This document shows positions 1 to 8,693 of a stretch of DNA of 60,255 bases, piece by piece (position 1 is the first letter of the stretch; each line of letters opens with the position of its first letter). A program made the position numbers and the translations under genes. Source of the DNA: Candidatus Bathyarchaeia archaeon (GTDB lineage Archaea; Thermoproteota; Bathyarchaeia; Bathyarchaeales; DTEX01); contig JAVZNR010000010.1 of NCBI GenBank assembly GCA_038882715.1, forward strand, positions 1 to 60,255. The letters run 5' to 3'. The notes under the pieces are model-generated. The model made no database searches. It saw only the letters and a list, made by a program, of their open reading frames with translations, and was not told where the DNA came from.

Positions 1-33
1 GCGTCAAAGAATACTTTATTGAGGGAAATGTGA
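1..33 (+). CDS. C-terminal end of an upstream gene (partial)
   Basis: The first 33 bases read as an open frame of ten codons ending in TGA at 31-33. That stop overlaps the GTG start of the ferredoxin gene at position 30, which is the usual spacing of translationally coupled archaeal genes. Only the last ten residues are visible, so no function can be given. Given the CooC/CooT genes that follow, the missing gene could belong to a CODH/ACS locus, but that is inference only. Confidence 0.35.
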   Translation, partial: ASKNTLLREM

Positions 34-323
34 AAATCGACAATAAGATATGTCAGGGGATAGAGTGTAAGCTCTGCATTAAAGCCTGCCCAACCAACGC
101 CCTCTACTGGGGCTATGGCAGAGTAAACTTAGTTGAAGACCTATGCGTCTACTGCGCGGCCTGCGTCCTAAGCTGTATAGTCGATGACTGCATTAAGGTG
201 ACGAGGAAGAGGGCTGATGGAAAAATAGAATCCTTCAGCAAGCCGGCTGAAGCGGTTAAGCTCCTTCAAACCCTAAGCTCGAAGAGAAGAGTTAATTTAG
301 TGAGCCGCGTTTTTCAGCATTAG
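30..323 (+). CDS. Small dicluster 4Fe-4S ferredoxin-like protein
   Basis: This 97-residue protein has two cysteine clusters near the N-terminus. The first is CxxxxCxxCxxxCP at about residues 8-21, the second CxxCxxCxxxC at about residues 39-49 with a further cysteine just after, as expected for two [4Fe-4S] centres. The C-terminal third lacks cysteines. It probably carries electrons in the cytoplasm. The GTG start overlaps the stop of the preceding partial gene, and a CooC-type ATPase follows after 32 bases, so a link to CO dehydrogenase/acetyl-CoA synthase chemistry or its maturation is plausible but inferred. The first cluster is slightly stretched compared with the textbook CxxCxxCxxxCP. 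Confidence 0.8.
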   Translation: MKIDNKICQGIECKLCIKACPTNALYWGYGRVNLVEDLCVYCAACVLSCIVDDCIKVTRKRADGKIESFSKPAEAVKLLQTLSSKRRVNLVSRVFQH

Positions 324-355
324 GCGCTTAGGCGCTAAAAAAAGGTGGATCCATC

Positions 356-1159
356 TTGAAGATCGCTGTAGCTGGGAAGGGCGGTGTGGGAAAAACCCTG
401 ATTTCCGGAACCCTAGCGCGCGTCTATGCGCGTCAGGGTTACAGGGTGTTGGCTGTTGACGCTGATCCAGCCATGAATTTAGCGTACGCGATAGGAATTC
501 CGCCCGAAGTCTCATCGAGAATAGTGCCTATTGCCGAGAACACTTCGCTGATAGAGGAGAGAACCGGGGCTAAACCCGGCTCAGCTTTTGGAATATTCTT
601 TAGCTTGACGCCGACGGTTGAAGATATAGCGGATAAGTATGGTGTGATTGGGCCCGATGGCGTTAGGCTGCTTGTTATGGGAACCATAAGATCAGGTGGC
701 TCCGGATGCGCGTGTCCCGCTAACTCGCTTATAAGCGCCTTAATCAGGCATGTAGCCCTTAAAGAAGGCGACGTCGTTGTAATGGATTTGGAGGCTGGCT
801 TGGAGCCGCTCGGCAGGGCGACCGCTAAGGGTTTCGACGCGCTTCTCTGTGTTGTTGAGCCGAGCGCCCCATCTATAGAGACAGCGATGAGAATAAAGAA
901 TTTGGCCGGCGAAATAGGCATAAAGCGGGTTTTCTTTGTCGGAAATAAGATTTCATCTGTTGAAGATAAAGAGTATGTTGAGGAAGCCTTCAGCAAAGTT
1001 GGCCTAAACCTGTTGCATCTTATCCCATTCGATGTATGTGTGGTTAAAGCTGGGAGGCTCCGCGTGGCGCCGATAGATTATTCGCCTTCGTCGCCGGCAG
1101 TATTGGCAATCAAGGAGCTAAGCGGGAAACTGATGAGAAGCCTGCTGAAAAAGGATTGA
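356..1159 (+). CDS. cooC: CooC-type P-loop ATPase (CODH nickel insertion)
   Basis: This 267-residue MinD/ParA-superfamily ATPase has a deviant Walker A GKGGVGKT at residues 7-14, a DADP switch near residue 37 and a GCACP motif near residue 121. The CxC pair is the metal- and dimer-related signature of CooC/AcsF proteins. CooC uses ATP hydrolysis to help insert nickel into the C-cluster of CO dehydrogenase or the A-cluster of acetyl-CoA synthase. The start is TTG, preceded by GGTGGA. The length fits the family (about 250-270). It follows the ferredoxin gene, and a second CooC lies convergent to it. The family call is strong; which metalloenzyme it serves is not visible here. Confidence 0.88.
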   Translation: MKIAVAGKGGVGKTLISGTLARVYARQGYRVLAVDADPAMNLAYAIGIPPEVSSRIVPIAENTSLIEERTGAKPGSAFGIFFSLTPTVEDIADKYGVIGPDGVRLLVMGTIRSGGSGCACPANSLISALIRHVALKEGDVVVMDLEAGLEPLGRATAKGFDALLCVVEPSAPSIETAMRIKNLAGEIGIKRVFFVGNKISSVEDKEYVEEAFSKVGLNLLHLIPFDVCVVKAGRLRVAPIDYSPSSPAVLAIKELSGKLMRSLLKKD

Positions 1160-1257
1160 TTTATTCTGCGCCTGTTTTCCTTGTTCTAAAGCAGCCTAGG
1201 CTATCATAGATGGTATGCGCCTACTAGAGACACAAGGACAACTCCCAATAAAATTTC

Positions 1258-2049
1258 TTAGCTACCATTTTTCTCCGCTAGTTCCGCTAGAATAGTTTTC
1301 TTTAAGATTTCCTTTAGATCTAGCATGGCTATGTTTGATTTTAAGGTTTCTCTTCTGAGACATGAAACATAAAGTTCCCTATCGAACCTCACTACGCCAT
1401 TAATCTCCAAATTTAGTTCGGCGGCTTTATCCATGACTAGCTCCCTAATGTCCTCGGTGACTTTATTCGCTATAACCCAAAATTTCTTCTTTAGGGATTG
1501 AGCTACCTTTTTTAGTATTAGGGCCAGCTCCATGGATTCGGCTGTCGGGTCAACGATGACCATTAGTCCATCGGAAACCTCTTCAAGCCTCCTGCCCACA
1601 TGCTCGATTCCGGCGTCGGTATCCACCAAGACAATCTCATTCTCTCTTAAGATAAGGTTGCCGAGCAGTATTCTTGCCAATATGTTGAATGGGCATGCGC
1701 AGCCTTCGCCATACTCCCTAACCTTACCCACGGTTACGAGCTTTATCCCATCGCTGGAGGTCGCTACATACTCTTCTGGCAGCAAATCTAGCCTTACTCC
1801 TCCCCTAGCCTTTGACAACGCTTGGACTATGTCCGGCTCTATTCTCTCAAAAACTTCCTCATCCTTTTTTCCGCCAACATATTCGACGAGGGGTTTTGGC
1901 GGCTTAACCCCTAAAAGATCCGGTAAGAGAACATTGGATTCGTCGGAGTCAACGATATAGACATTAAACTTCTCTGAGAGTATTTTAGCCATAAGGACTG
2001 TTAAAGCCGTCTTGCCAGTTCCGCCCTTCCCGCAAACCATGATCTTCAT
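1258..2049 (-). CDS. cooC: Second CooC-type P-loop ATPase
   Basis: This protein of about 263 residues has Walker A GKGGTGKT close to the N-terminus and GCACP in the middle, so it is a paralogue of the CooC gene at 356-1159 rather than a duplicate; the sequences are clearly divergent. I prefer the ATG at 2049, with GGTG six bases upstream, over the GTG at 2058. It lies 60 bases downstream of the CooT-like gene on the same strand, forming a CooT-CooC pair for nickel handling in CO dehydrogenase maturation. Two CooC paralogues may serve different metal sites (CODH and ACS), but this is inference. Confidence 0.87.
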   Translation of the reverse strand: MKIMVCGKGGTGKTALTVLMAKILSEKFNVYIVDSDESNVLLPDLLGVKPPKPLVEYVGGKKDEEVFERIEPDIVQALSKARGGVRLDLLPEEYVATSSDGIKLVTVGKVREYGEGCACPFNILARILLGNLILRENEIVLVDTDAGIEHVGRRLEEVSDGLMVIVDPTAESMELALILKKVAQSLKKKFWVIANKVTEDIRELVMDKAAELNLEINGVVRFDRELYVSCLRRETLKSNIAMLDLKEILKKTILAELAEKNGS

Positions 2050-2109
2050 GCTTAACACCGTTAAACAGTGTACATGACATTTAATTAAATGTGTTTTGCA
2101 GATTTTAGC

Positions 2110-2307
2110 CTACTGGCTTTCTATAATGACGATTGAGTTTAATGCGTCAATAAGCGATATCTTCATGTTCGGTAGGATTCTCTCCTCAGCGTCCACATTT
2201 AGGATCTTGATGCATCCGCGATCCGCAGCTATGAGAGCAACGTTTTCGGCGACCAGTCTTCTGCCACCGTTTCTAGCATCATTAACATAGATTTTTAAGA
2301 GGCACAT
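2110..2307 (-). CDS. cooT: CooT-family nickel-binding protein
   Basis: This 65-residue protein begins MCLLKIYV, close to the conserved N-terminus (MCxAKV) of CooT, a small nickel-binding protein of CO dehydrogenase maturation in which the N-terminal cysteine is the metal ligand in a homodimer. The rest is short beta strands ending in a hydrophobic strand, as in the family, and the length matches (60-70). A GGGCGG-like ribosome site precedes the ATG. It is first in a two-gene operon with a CooC ATPase, which strongly supports the nickel-delivery assignment. Confidence 0.85.
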   Translation of the reverse strand: MCLLKIYVNDARNGGRRLVAENVALIAADRGCIKILNVDAEERILPNMKISLIDALNSIVIIESQ

Positions 2308-2398
2308 GGATTTTCCGCCCTCTCTTCAGATATTATTAGATATTAGAATGTTTTCCTCAAGATATACCTATGGTTCCCGCTGGCGCAATTAACAGAGA

Positions 2399-2408
2399 AG
2401 TTTATAGA
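2399..2408 (+). promoter_or_regulatory. TATA-like element for elp3
   Basis: An AGTTTATAGA stretch lies about 35-40 bases before the ATG of the Elp3 gene, the spacing expected for an archaeal TATA box giving a very short leader. Called by eye. Confidence 0.35.
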
Positions 2409-2441
2409 TGTCTTTCTTAACCTTATAATGAATGATGTTTA

Positions 2442-4031
2442 ATGGACGCCTCCATATATCGAGAGATCATCGAGCATATAATGAGCGTACCAAAACCCAC
2501 ACCCAAGGATGTTCAAGCAGCCAAGATTAAGGTTGCTGAAAAATATGATTTAAGCGCGCTGCCACCGAACTCTGAACTCATAAAATTTCTGAGGCCGGAA
2601 GAGAGGCCTAGGCTCCTCAAGGTTTTAAGAAGAAAGAGCGTTCGAACAATCTCAGGGGTCACCGTTATCGCGGTTATGGCTAAGCCGTGGCCTTGCCCCA
2701 AGAAGGAGCCATGCGCATACTGTCCGGGAGGCCCATCATACGGCGTTCCGCAGAGCTATACTGGCCGTGAGCCAGCTACGATGCGCGGCCTACAATTCGA
2801 CTTCGATCCATATAGGCAGGTTAGACATAGGATTGAGCAGCTTGAAGCCATAGGCCACTCAGTCGATAAAGTTGAGTTGATAGTTATGGGCGGAACCTTT
2901 CCCGCTATGCCGGAGGACTACCAAAAATACTTCATTAAGGAGTGTTTGGATGCTGTTACTGGGTTGCGCTCAACATCGATTGAGGAGGCGAAGAAGAACG
3001 CTGAGGTAAGCCGCGTAAGGAATGTCGGCATAACCGTTGAAACGCGGCCAGACTGGTGTAAAGAGCATCAAGTTGACTTGATGCTGTCTTATGGGACGAC
3101 GCGCGTTGAGATAGGTGTACAAAACATTTACGACGACATATATGCGCTCGTAGATAGGGGGCATAGCGTCGAAGACGTCATAGAGGCGACCAGGATCCTT
3201 AAGGACGCGGGGTTAAAGGTAGTCTATCACATGATGCCGGGGCTTCCAGGATCAGATTTTAACAGGGACTTAGAGGCTTTTAGAAGAATTTTTTCTGAAC
3301 CGGATTTTAAGCCCGATATGCTTAAGATATATCCGTGTCTAGTGGTTAAGGGGACTAAGATCTACGACTGGTGGGCTAAAGGTCTTTATAGGCCTTATAC
3401 GACGGAGGAGGCCGCTAGGCTGGTTGCAGAGGTCAAGAAGATCACTCCAGAATGGGTTAGGATTATGCGCGTTCAAAGGGATATACCCGCATACCTCATA
3501 GAGGCCGGCGTAAAGAGTAGCAATCTTCGGGAGCTTGCCCTAAAGATGCTTAGAGATGAAGGTTTACGCTGCAGATGTATTAGGTGCCGTGAGGTCGGGC
3601 ATAGGTGGCTTAAAGACCGCGTTAAACCCGACCCCGATAACATTAAGGTTTTGGTTAGGCGTTATGAAGCCTCTGGAGGCGAGGAATTCTTCATATCCAT
3701 TGAGGATCCAGCGAACGATGTGTTGGTAGGCTATCTGAGACTTAGGATCCCATCCAGCATGGCCCATAGGCCGGAGATCTCCGGGAAAAATGCTTCTATA
3801 ATAAGGGAGCTGCGCGTTCTAGGGCCCTTAGTTCCAGTTGGGAAACGTGAGGATGAGGGCTATCAGCATAGAGGCTTCGGCAAGTCTCTGCTGGAGGAAG
3901 CCGAGAGAATAAGCATTGAGCAGGGCTGCAGGAAGATTCTAGTTACAAGCGCTCTTGGAACAAAACGGTATTATATGCGTTTCGGCTACGTTTATGATGG
4001 ACCCTACATGAGCAAAAACCTATATGGGTGA
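2442..4031 (+). CDS. elp3: Elp3-type tRNA uridine-34 modification enzyme (radical SAM/GNAT)
   Basis: This 529-residue Elp3 homologue starts the modification of wobble uridine in tRNA (cm5U type) using acetyl-CoA and S-adenosylmethionine. A short helical N-terminus is followed by the radical SAM cluster motif CPKKEPCAYCPGG near residues 86-98, with its three cysteines for the [4Fe-4S] cluster. The TIM-barrel-like region contains GxTxETRPDW near residue 200. The C-terminal GNAT domain (about 400-529) includes the acetyl-CoA loop QHRGFGKSLL. Length and domain order match archaeal Elp3, which acts without the other Elongator subunits. The ATG at 2442 is likely leaderless or nearly so. It stands alone as a transcription unit. 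Confidence 0.95.
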   Translation: MDASIYREIIEHIMSVPKPTPKDVQAAKIKVAEKYDLSALPPNSELIKFLRPEERPRLLKVLRRKSVRTISGVTVIAVMAKPWPCPKKEPCAYCPGGPSYGVPQSYTGREPATMRGLQFDFDPYRQVRHRIEQLEAIGHSVDKVELIVMGGTFPAMPEDYQKYFIKECLDAVTGLRSTSIEEAKKNAEVSRVRNVGITVETRPDWCKEHQVDLMLSYGTTRVEIGVQNIYDDIYALVDRGHSVEDVIEATRILKDAGLKVVYHMMPGLPGSDFNRDLEAFRRIFSEPDFKPDMLKIYPCLVVKGTKIYDWWAKGLYRPYTTEEAARLVAEVKKITPEWVRIMRVQRDIPAYLIEAGVKSSNLRELALKMLRDEGLRCRCIRCREVGHRWLKDRVKPDPDNIKVLVRRYEASGGEEFFISIEDPANDVLVGYLRLRIPSSMAHRPEISGKNASIIRELRVLGPLVPVGKREDEGYQHRGFGKSLLEEAERISIEQGCRKILVTSALGTKRYYMRFGYVYDGPYMSKNLYG

Positions 4032-4117
4032 ATAATAGCCTATAATAAAATGGCTACTTAGGGCTGATAAGTAACGCCCATGATGCTTAACTTAAAAGCA
4101 GTAAGGTGAATGTTAAA

Positions 4118-5665
4118 ATGATGAAGGGCGCGGATAAATTTGAGAAAATAAGCGAGCTGGCCCGCAGAAGAGGCTTCTTCTGGCAGTCATATGAGATTTA
4201 CGGTGGCGTAAGCGGCTTCATCTGCTGGGGTCCTTTCGGCGCCGTTATGAAGCGGAGGATAGAAGACAAGTTTAGAGAATTTTTCCTGAAGCGGCTAAAT
4301 TTCTATGAGGTCGAGACGCCCATAATTGCTCCGGAGCGGGTTTTCAAGGCTTCTGGGCATGTGGAGCATTTTAAGGAGCCGATGGTTGAATGCTTAAAGT
4401 GTAGGAGGAAGTTTAGGGCAGACCATCTCCTTCAAGACCTCGCGAAGATAAGTTCGCAGGAAACCGACAGGATGGGGCTTCAGGATATTAAAAACGAGAT
4501 TGAGCGCCACAATATTAAATGCCCGGAGTGCGGTGGAGAGTTTTCTGAGCCAAAATATTTTTTAACAATGTTTCAGACGAGTATTGGGCCGTACGCTGAT
4601 AACGTCGGCTATGGGCGCCCGGAGGCTGCTCAAGGAATATTCGTCGAGTTTAAGCGCCTATATGAGCAGGTCAGGGAGCGCCTACCGATAGGTTTCGCCC
4701 AAATAGGTCACGCGTTGAGAAACGAGATATCGCCTAGGCAGGGGCCGATAAGGCTTAGAGAGTTCACAATAATCGACTTGGAGTTCTTCTTTGACCCGGA
4801 GAACGCGAAATGTCCGCTTCTAAATGAGGTTGCGGACGAGAGGTTGAGGGTTGTTTTAGCTAGGAATAGGCTTAGCGGAGACGAGAGCCCCGTGGAGTTA
4901 ACAGTCAGGGAGATGGTGGCTGACGGATACATTATGGTTGAGTGGCTGGCGTTCTTCATGGCGCTGGCCAAACGGTTTGTCGCAGGCTTAGGCATACCGG
5001 AAGATAGGCAGCGCTTCATAGAGAAGCATCCTTGGGAAAGGGCACATTACTCCGCCCAAGGCTTTGATCAAGAGGTTTACCTTGAAAGATGGGGTTGGGT
5101 TGAGGTTGCGGGCTTCAATTATCGTACGGACTATGATTTGAAGGGGCATATGAGGGAGAGCGCCGTCGATATGAGGGTCTTTAAACCGAGCGAAAAGAAC
5201 GGGGGCAGGCATTTTATTCCACACGTTATTGAGCCGAGTTTCGGGTCGGATCGCTTAGCTTACGCAACCCTAGAGTACGCGTACACGGTGAAGGACGGCA
5301 GGGTTATTCTTAAGCTGCCTAGGGACATAGCTCCAGTGCAGGTGGCTGTCTTGCCTCTAGTGAGCAGAGATGGGCTTCCCGAAAAAGCCAGAGAGGTCTA
5401 CAAGGTTCTTTTAGATGAAGGCTTTACGGTCGAATACGATGAATCTGGCTATATTGGCAGACGATACGCACGGTTCGATGAGATAGGTGTCCCATTATGC
5501 ATAACAGTAGACTATCAGACGCTTGAAGACAACACTGTAACAATACGTGATAGGGACACGTGGAGGCAGGTTAGAGCTGAGATAGGTAAAATGCCGCGGC
5601 TCATATACGAATACCTGCGCTACAGAATTAACTTTGAGGATTTAGGCTCCGCAGTCAAGAACTGA
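4118..5665 (+). CDS. glyS: Glycyl-tRNA synthetase (class IIa)
   Basis: This enzyme of about 515 residues charges tRNA-Gly. Early residues GGVSGFICWGPFGA and a motif 2-like RNEISPRQG segment are those of the archaeal/eukaryotic alpha2-type GlyRS. A CxxC...CxxC pair (residues about 95-140) is the zinc-binding insertion. The motif 3 region PSFGSDRLAYATLE is followed by the C-terminal anticodon-binding domain (VAVLPL...). The open frame extends to GTG 4106, but GGTGA at 4105-4109 is an ideal ribosome site for the ATG at 4118 (or the adjacent ATG at 4121), so I use 4118. Confidence 0.95.
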   Translation: MMKGADKFEKISELARRRGFFWQSYEIYGGVSGFICWGPFGAVMKRRIEDKFREFFLKRLNFYEVETPIIAPERVFKASGHVEHFKEPMVECLKCRRKFRADHLLQDLAKISSQETDRMGLQDIKNEIERHNIKCPECGGEFSEPKYFLTMFQTSIGPYADNVGYGRPEAAQGIFVEFKRLYEQVRERLPIGFAQIGHALRNEISPRQGPIRLREFTIIDLEFFFDPENAKCPLLNEVADERLRVVLARNRLSGDESPVELTVREMVADGYIMVEWLAFFMALAKRFVAGLGIPEDRQRFIEKHPWERAHYSAQGFDQEVYLERWGWVEVAGFNYRTDYDLKGHMRESAVDMRVFKPSEKNGGRHFIPHVIEPSFGSDRLAYATLEYAYTVKDGRVILKLPRDIAPVQVAVLPLVSRDGLPEKAREVYKVLLDEGFTVEYDESGYIGRRYARFDEIGVPLCITVDYQTLEDNTVTIRDRDTWRQVRAEIGKMPRLIYEYLRYRINFEDLGSAVKN

Positions 5666-5764
5666 GCGGTTTTGAAGGCTACTGTTATAGGTAGATTTTT
5701 AAACAGTCTTTTTACTATCTCTTTTAGAGAATTAACACTGAATATTGAGGTTGGGGGCTTACAG

Positions 5765-6424
5765 TTGGTATTCCCAATAGAAGCCGAGCCGCGCGCAAAG
5801 AGAAGGGCTTTAAACCTATGCCAAGACCATTTGAGAAAGATCATTGAGATAGTTCGTAAGACAGCACAGCTAGTCGATAGCTTTGTCGCTGGAGATGCAG
5901 GTTCTGTGCTACATTCGTACGATGAAATTCAGAGACTAAGCGATGAGATAGCGGATTCAAAGAGAGCTGTCACGCAGGAGATTGTTGAGGTAGGCGCCAT
6001 ACTGCTCAACCGCGAAGACTTTCTAAGGTTCATTTACGTGATAAGCGAGATAGCTGATTTATGTAAGGGGGTATCGTTCAGGATACTGGTTATAGTTGAG
6101 CGGAAATGGGAGGTACCGCGGGAGCTCAAGAAAGGCATAGCCGAACTTTCAAGCGCTGTCTTCAACGCTATGATGAGGCTGAGAGACGCAGTGTTTGCGC
6201 TGAATTATGGTTCTCCACAAATGTTTGAAAAAGCTAGGGAGGTCGAGATCACTGAAAGAGAGGTCGACAACCTCTATAGGAGGGTGGAGATATCGTTACT
6301 GGAGCAAAATATTGAAGCATCCAAGATGCTTTTAATAAGGGACATAATAGGTCTCCTAGAGGATACGGCTGACAAAATAGAGGATGCCTCAGACGCCGTG
6401 AGGATTCTCTCCCTCGCCCTATAA
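5765..6424 (+). CDS. DUF47 / PhoU-like protein
   Basis: This all-helical protein of about 219 residues resembles the DUF47 group of PhoU-related proteins, which often partner Pit-type phosphate transporters or act as phosphate regulators. Helical repeats with E/D-rich segments (EITEREVDNLYRRVE near the C-terminal half; LLEDTADKIEDASD near the end) are typical metal-binding PhoU-like motifs. No transporter gene is adjacent. I prefer the TTG at 5765 because GGGGG lies seven bases upstream and the product has family length. A TTG at 5672 would add a hydrophobic extension of 31 residues without a ribosome site. The role remains unproven. Confidence 0.75.
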   Translation: MVFPIEAEPRAKRRALNLCQDHLRKIIEIVRKTAQLVDSFVAGDAGSVLHSYDEIQRLSDEIADSKRAVTQEIVEVGAILLNREDFLRFIYVISEIADLCKGVSFRILVIVERKWEVPRELKKGIAELSSAVFNAMMRLRDAVFALNYGSPQMFEKAREVEITEREVDNLYRRVEISLLEQNIEASKMLLIRDIIGLLEDTADKIEDASDAVRILSLAL

Positions 6425-6441
6425 TCTCAGAGGACGTAAAT

Positions 6442-7011
6442 ATGACCTCAAACAAAAACGCAAAGATTGAAGCGGAGTTTCTAGAGAACTTTCTAGTAGT
6501 CTGGGATCCGAAAGACGGGTCAAACCTCTATAAAATAGGCTTCTATGGGAAACCGCTTGGAATACCGAAGCCTAAAAGCCCCGAATTTAATGTCCCGCTG
6601 GTGCTCGACCTAATGGAGGGCCTCTATTTACTGGAGAAGGGCATAATAGATGTTTTCGAGGGGCTGGAGAAAAGCAGGGTTAGCGTGAGGGTTCTGAGGG
6701 CTAGGGCTAGACAGGTTTACGAGGACTTTGACTTAAAGTTTGCTGTATACAAGGATTTAAGGGAGAAGGGCCTAGTCGTAACGCCTGGCGTAAAGTTTGG
6801 ATGCGACTTCGCAGTATATAAGCAGGGTCCTGGGTTAGAGCATGCTCCCTACATGGTTTCAGTTAAGAGTAGAAAGGATGAGATAACGCCGACGGAGATA
6901 GTTAAAGCGGGGCGGCTTGCAACAACTGTTAGAAAACGATTTATTATAGCTGTTCCAGACCTTGAGAAGGGTAAAGTAGAGTACCTGATTTTTAAGTGGT
7001 TTAAAGCGTAA
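6442..7011 (+). CDS. endA: tRNA-splicing endonuclease
   Basis: This 189-residue archaeal EndA cuts bulge-helix-bulge introns in precursor tRNAs. The C-terminal nuclease domain contains YKDLREKGLVVTPGVKFGCDF, then GPGLEHAPY with the catalytic His, and a Lys in KAGRLATTVRK; the third catalytic residue is the Tyr of the AVYKQG segment. The N-terminal half has the usual mixed alpha/beta fold. The size suggests the homotetramer or heterotetramer class. It begins 17 bases after the DUF47 gene, so the two may be cotranscribed. Confidence 0.93.
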   Translation: MTSNKNAKIEAEFLENFLVVWDPKDGSNLYKIGFYGKPLGIPKPKSPEFNVPLVLDLMEGLYLLEKGIIDVFEGLEKSRVSVRVLRARARQVYEDFDLKFAVYKDLREKGLVVTPGVKFGCDFAVYKQGPGLEHAPYMVSVKSRKDEITPTEIVKAGRLATTVRKRFIIAVPDLEKGKVEYLIFKWFKA

Positions 7012-7019
7012 ATGCAGGT

Positions 7020-7406
7020 TTAAGCGGCTTCTTCGCCAGTAGCTGTGGTTTTCTCCTCCTCGCTTTCCATAATTCTCATGTTTATCTGCAGAATATCTTC
7101 CGTTATAGTGTTTCCTCTAACCATCTTTCTTCTTCTTTCACCTTTATCCTTAGGTTTAAAGCCAACTCCACTACTTAACAGGATGCGCGTCTTCACGCCT
7201 CCGTGGACATCAGGCCTCATAGGGAATCCGTCCTTATCGCTTCCGCCCGTTATTATAAGCTTTACGCCGGGCATTCCAACCACTGAGCCGTCAACTATAT
7301 CACCTATCTTTCTGCCAATCAACGGGGTGGCTCTAGCCCCCTCCACCTCAACAGACTTTGATTTGCCGGTTTTGGGATCCGAAACTATTATCTTGAACTT
7401 AGCCAT
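7020..7406 (-). CDS. rps6e: Ribosomal protein eS6
   Basis: This 128-residue small-subunit protein starts MAKFKIIVSDPKTGKS and contains the eS6 core GRKIGDIVDG...GMPGVKLIITGGSDKDGFPMRPDV. The acidic, alanine-rich tail (EEEKTTATGEEAA) is a short archaeal extension. The reading frame continues upstream, but the ATG at 7406 has GGAGA about eight bases before it and gives the family N-terminus. It converges on endA with an eight-base gap and is followed upstream on the same strand by the transglutaminase gene, which is unlikely to be functionally related. Confidence 0.95.
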   Translation of the reverse strand: MAKFKIIVSDPKTGKSKSVEVEGARATPLIGRKIGDIVDGSVVGMPGVKLIITGGSDKDGFPMRPDVHGGVKTRILLSSGVGFKPKDKGERRRKMVRGNTITEDILQINMRIMESEEEKTTATGEEAA

Positions 7407-7458
7407 ACTTTGTTCTCTCCAAGAGATATTCTTGAAAAAATGAGTTTCGACATATAAA

Positions 7459-8628
7459 TTATTCGCATAAATAGCCTTTGGATGAAACGTAGAGTCTTGG
7501 AAGCGGTATGAGGGGAACAATAATATTTGGGTAAAGCCCTATAGAAAGAGTTTTTTCCTCCATAATGTCCTCCTCGCATATGTAGAACTCATGGGTTTCA
7601 AGGAAACCCTTCAGTAATCGGGCTTCGGCGGCATAATCGGTTTTAGTTATGTTCATGTATTGAAACGTGTAATGCCTTAATATCGCTGAGGAAGTTATGG
7701 ATTTTAAGGGCTCTGCCTCTAGATTAGCCTCAACATATGTTAAATCAACTGGCAGCCAACCCCACGGTGGAATAAAAACCATTGCCCAGCCGTGCCAACC
7801 AACTCTAATCTGTCTGAACAAGAGATGCCCGCTGTAATATGTTCTATTGCTGTTCCAGCCGCTAATATATATGCAGCCAACCTGCAAATAAGCTGGTATG
7901 CCGACCGCGCGGCAAAACGTTATGAGCAGATTTGCTTGGTCGTCGCAGTCTCCTCTACGGCTCAAAAATGTTTCTATAGGATACTTCGGGAGTTCGGAGG
8001 TTTCATATTTGATTTCCCTCGCTATCCACGAGACGAACCTCTTAATAATTTTCAGAACATTAGTTTCATTACCAACTATTTTTAGGGCTTCCTCCATGAG
8101 CGTGGATACGTTCGACTGCCAGAGACTTGTCGGCTGACAATGCTCTTTTCGAAGATCTTCCGGGATCTCGTCGATTCTCCCAGAGATCTCCTCCGAAATG
8201 TTCGGCAGCTTCCTCTCCTTAAATATTAAAACATATGTAGCATTATAGCCTACTTTTTCGCCGGGCACGATTGATTCTCTTCCAAGGTTTAGTATGAGCA
8301 CAGCGTTCCCATTAGAATCTTTCTTAATACTCTCTATACTGTGAGAAACCCTAGCCAGATAAGCCTCCTGCCAGCTATTGTTAATAAATAGGCCTACTGC
8401 CCTATCGTTATCAGTTAAGTTCCATATCTTTTTCTCCTCTCTATTTTCGAAGAGGACTTTCATGGTTAGGCTGAAGACCTTCCCTTCTAGCGGCGGCCTA
8501 TAGGTAGCTTGCCTTAAAACTGCCAGCAGCAGGAACGCTAAGAGCATTAGGATGATTAAGTAGTCTCGTACTTTTGCTGCTGTTTTCGGCTCTATGTCAA
8601 AACGGCTTACTTGAGTAGATATGGGCAT
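7459..8628 (-). CDS. Membrane-anchored transglutaminase-like domain protein
   Basis: This protein of about 389 residues has an N-terminal transmembrane helix (DYLIILMLLAFLLLAVL, near residues 22-38) and a large extracytoplasmic part. The transglutaminase core shows the Cys-His-Asp triad: Cys in RRGDCDDQA, His in GWHGWAMVF and Asp in LPVDLTY. Such archaeal proteins are thought to act as cell-surface proteases or crosslinkers; the substrate is unknown. I prefer the ATG at 8628, about 25 bases downstream of a TATA-like element; a GTG at 8646 is also open. The gene diverges from a macro-domain gene. C-terminal residues resemble an extra beta domain without clear family. Confidence 0.8.
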   Translation of the reverse strand: MPISTQVSRFDIEPKTAAKVRDYLIILMLLAFLLLAVLRQATYRPPLEGKVFSLTMKVLFENREEKKIWNLTDNDRAVGLFINNSWQEAYLARVSHSIESIKKDSNGNAVLILNLGRESIVPGEKVGYNATYVLIFKERKLPNISEEISGRIDEIPEDLRKEHCQPTSLWQSNVSTLMEEALKIVGNETNVLKIIKRFVSWIAREIKYETSELPKYPIETFLSRRGDCDDQANLLITFCRAVGIPAYLQVGCIYISGWNSNRTYYSGHLLFRQIRVGWHGWAMVFIPPWGWLPVDLTYVEANLEAEPLKSITSSAILRHYTFQYMNITKTDYAAEARLLKGFLETHEFYICEEDIMEEKTLSIGLYPNIIVPLIPLPRLYVSSKGYLCE

Positions 8629-8651
8629 CAAAAGATAAATTGTCACGAAGG

Positions 8652-8660
8652 CTTAAATAA
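8652..8660. promoter_or_regulatory. Shared TATA-like element between divergent genes
   Basis: CTTAAATAA reads as an AT-rich core in both directions. It sits about 34-42 bases before the macro-domain ATG (8694) on the plus strand and about 25 bases before the transglutaminase ATG (8628) on the minus strand. Called by eye. Confidence 0.35.
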
Positions 8661-8693
8661 TTGTCTTTTTGCAGAATATTATGGTGAAATTTT

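Noticed and set aside
439-996. Long antisense frame of 185 codons within cooC
   Set aside because: It lies wholly opposite a strongly supported CooC gene and its product has the low-complexity Ser/Thr/Pro bias of a shadow frame.
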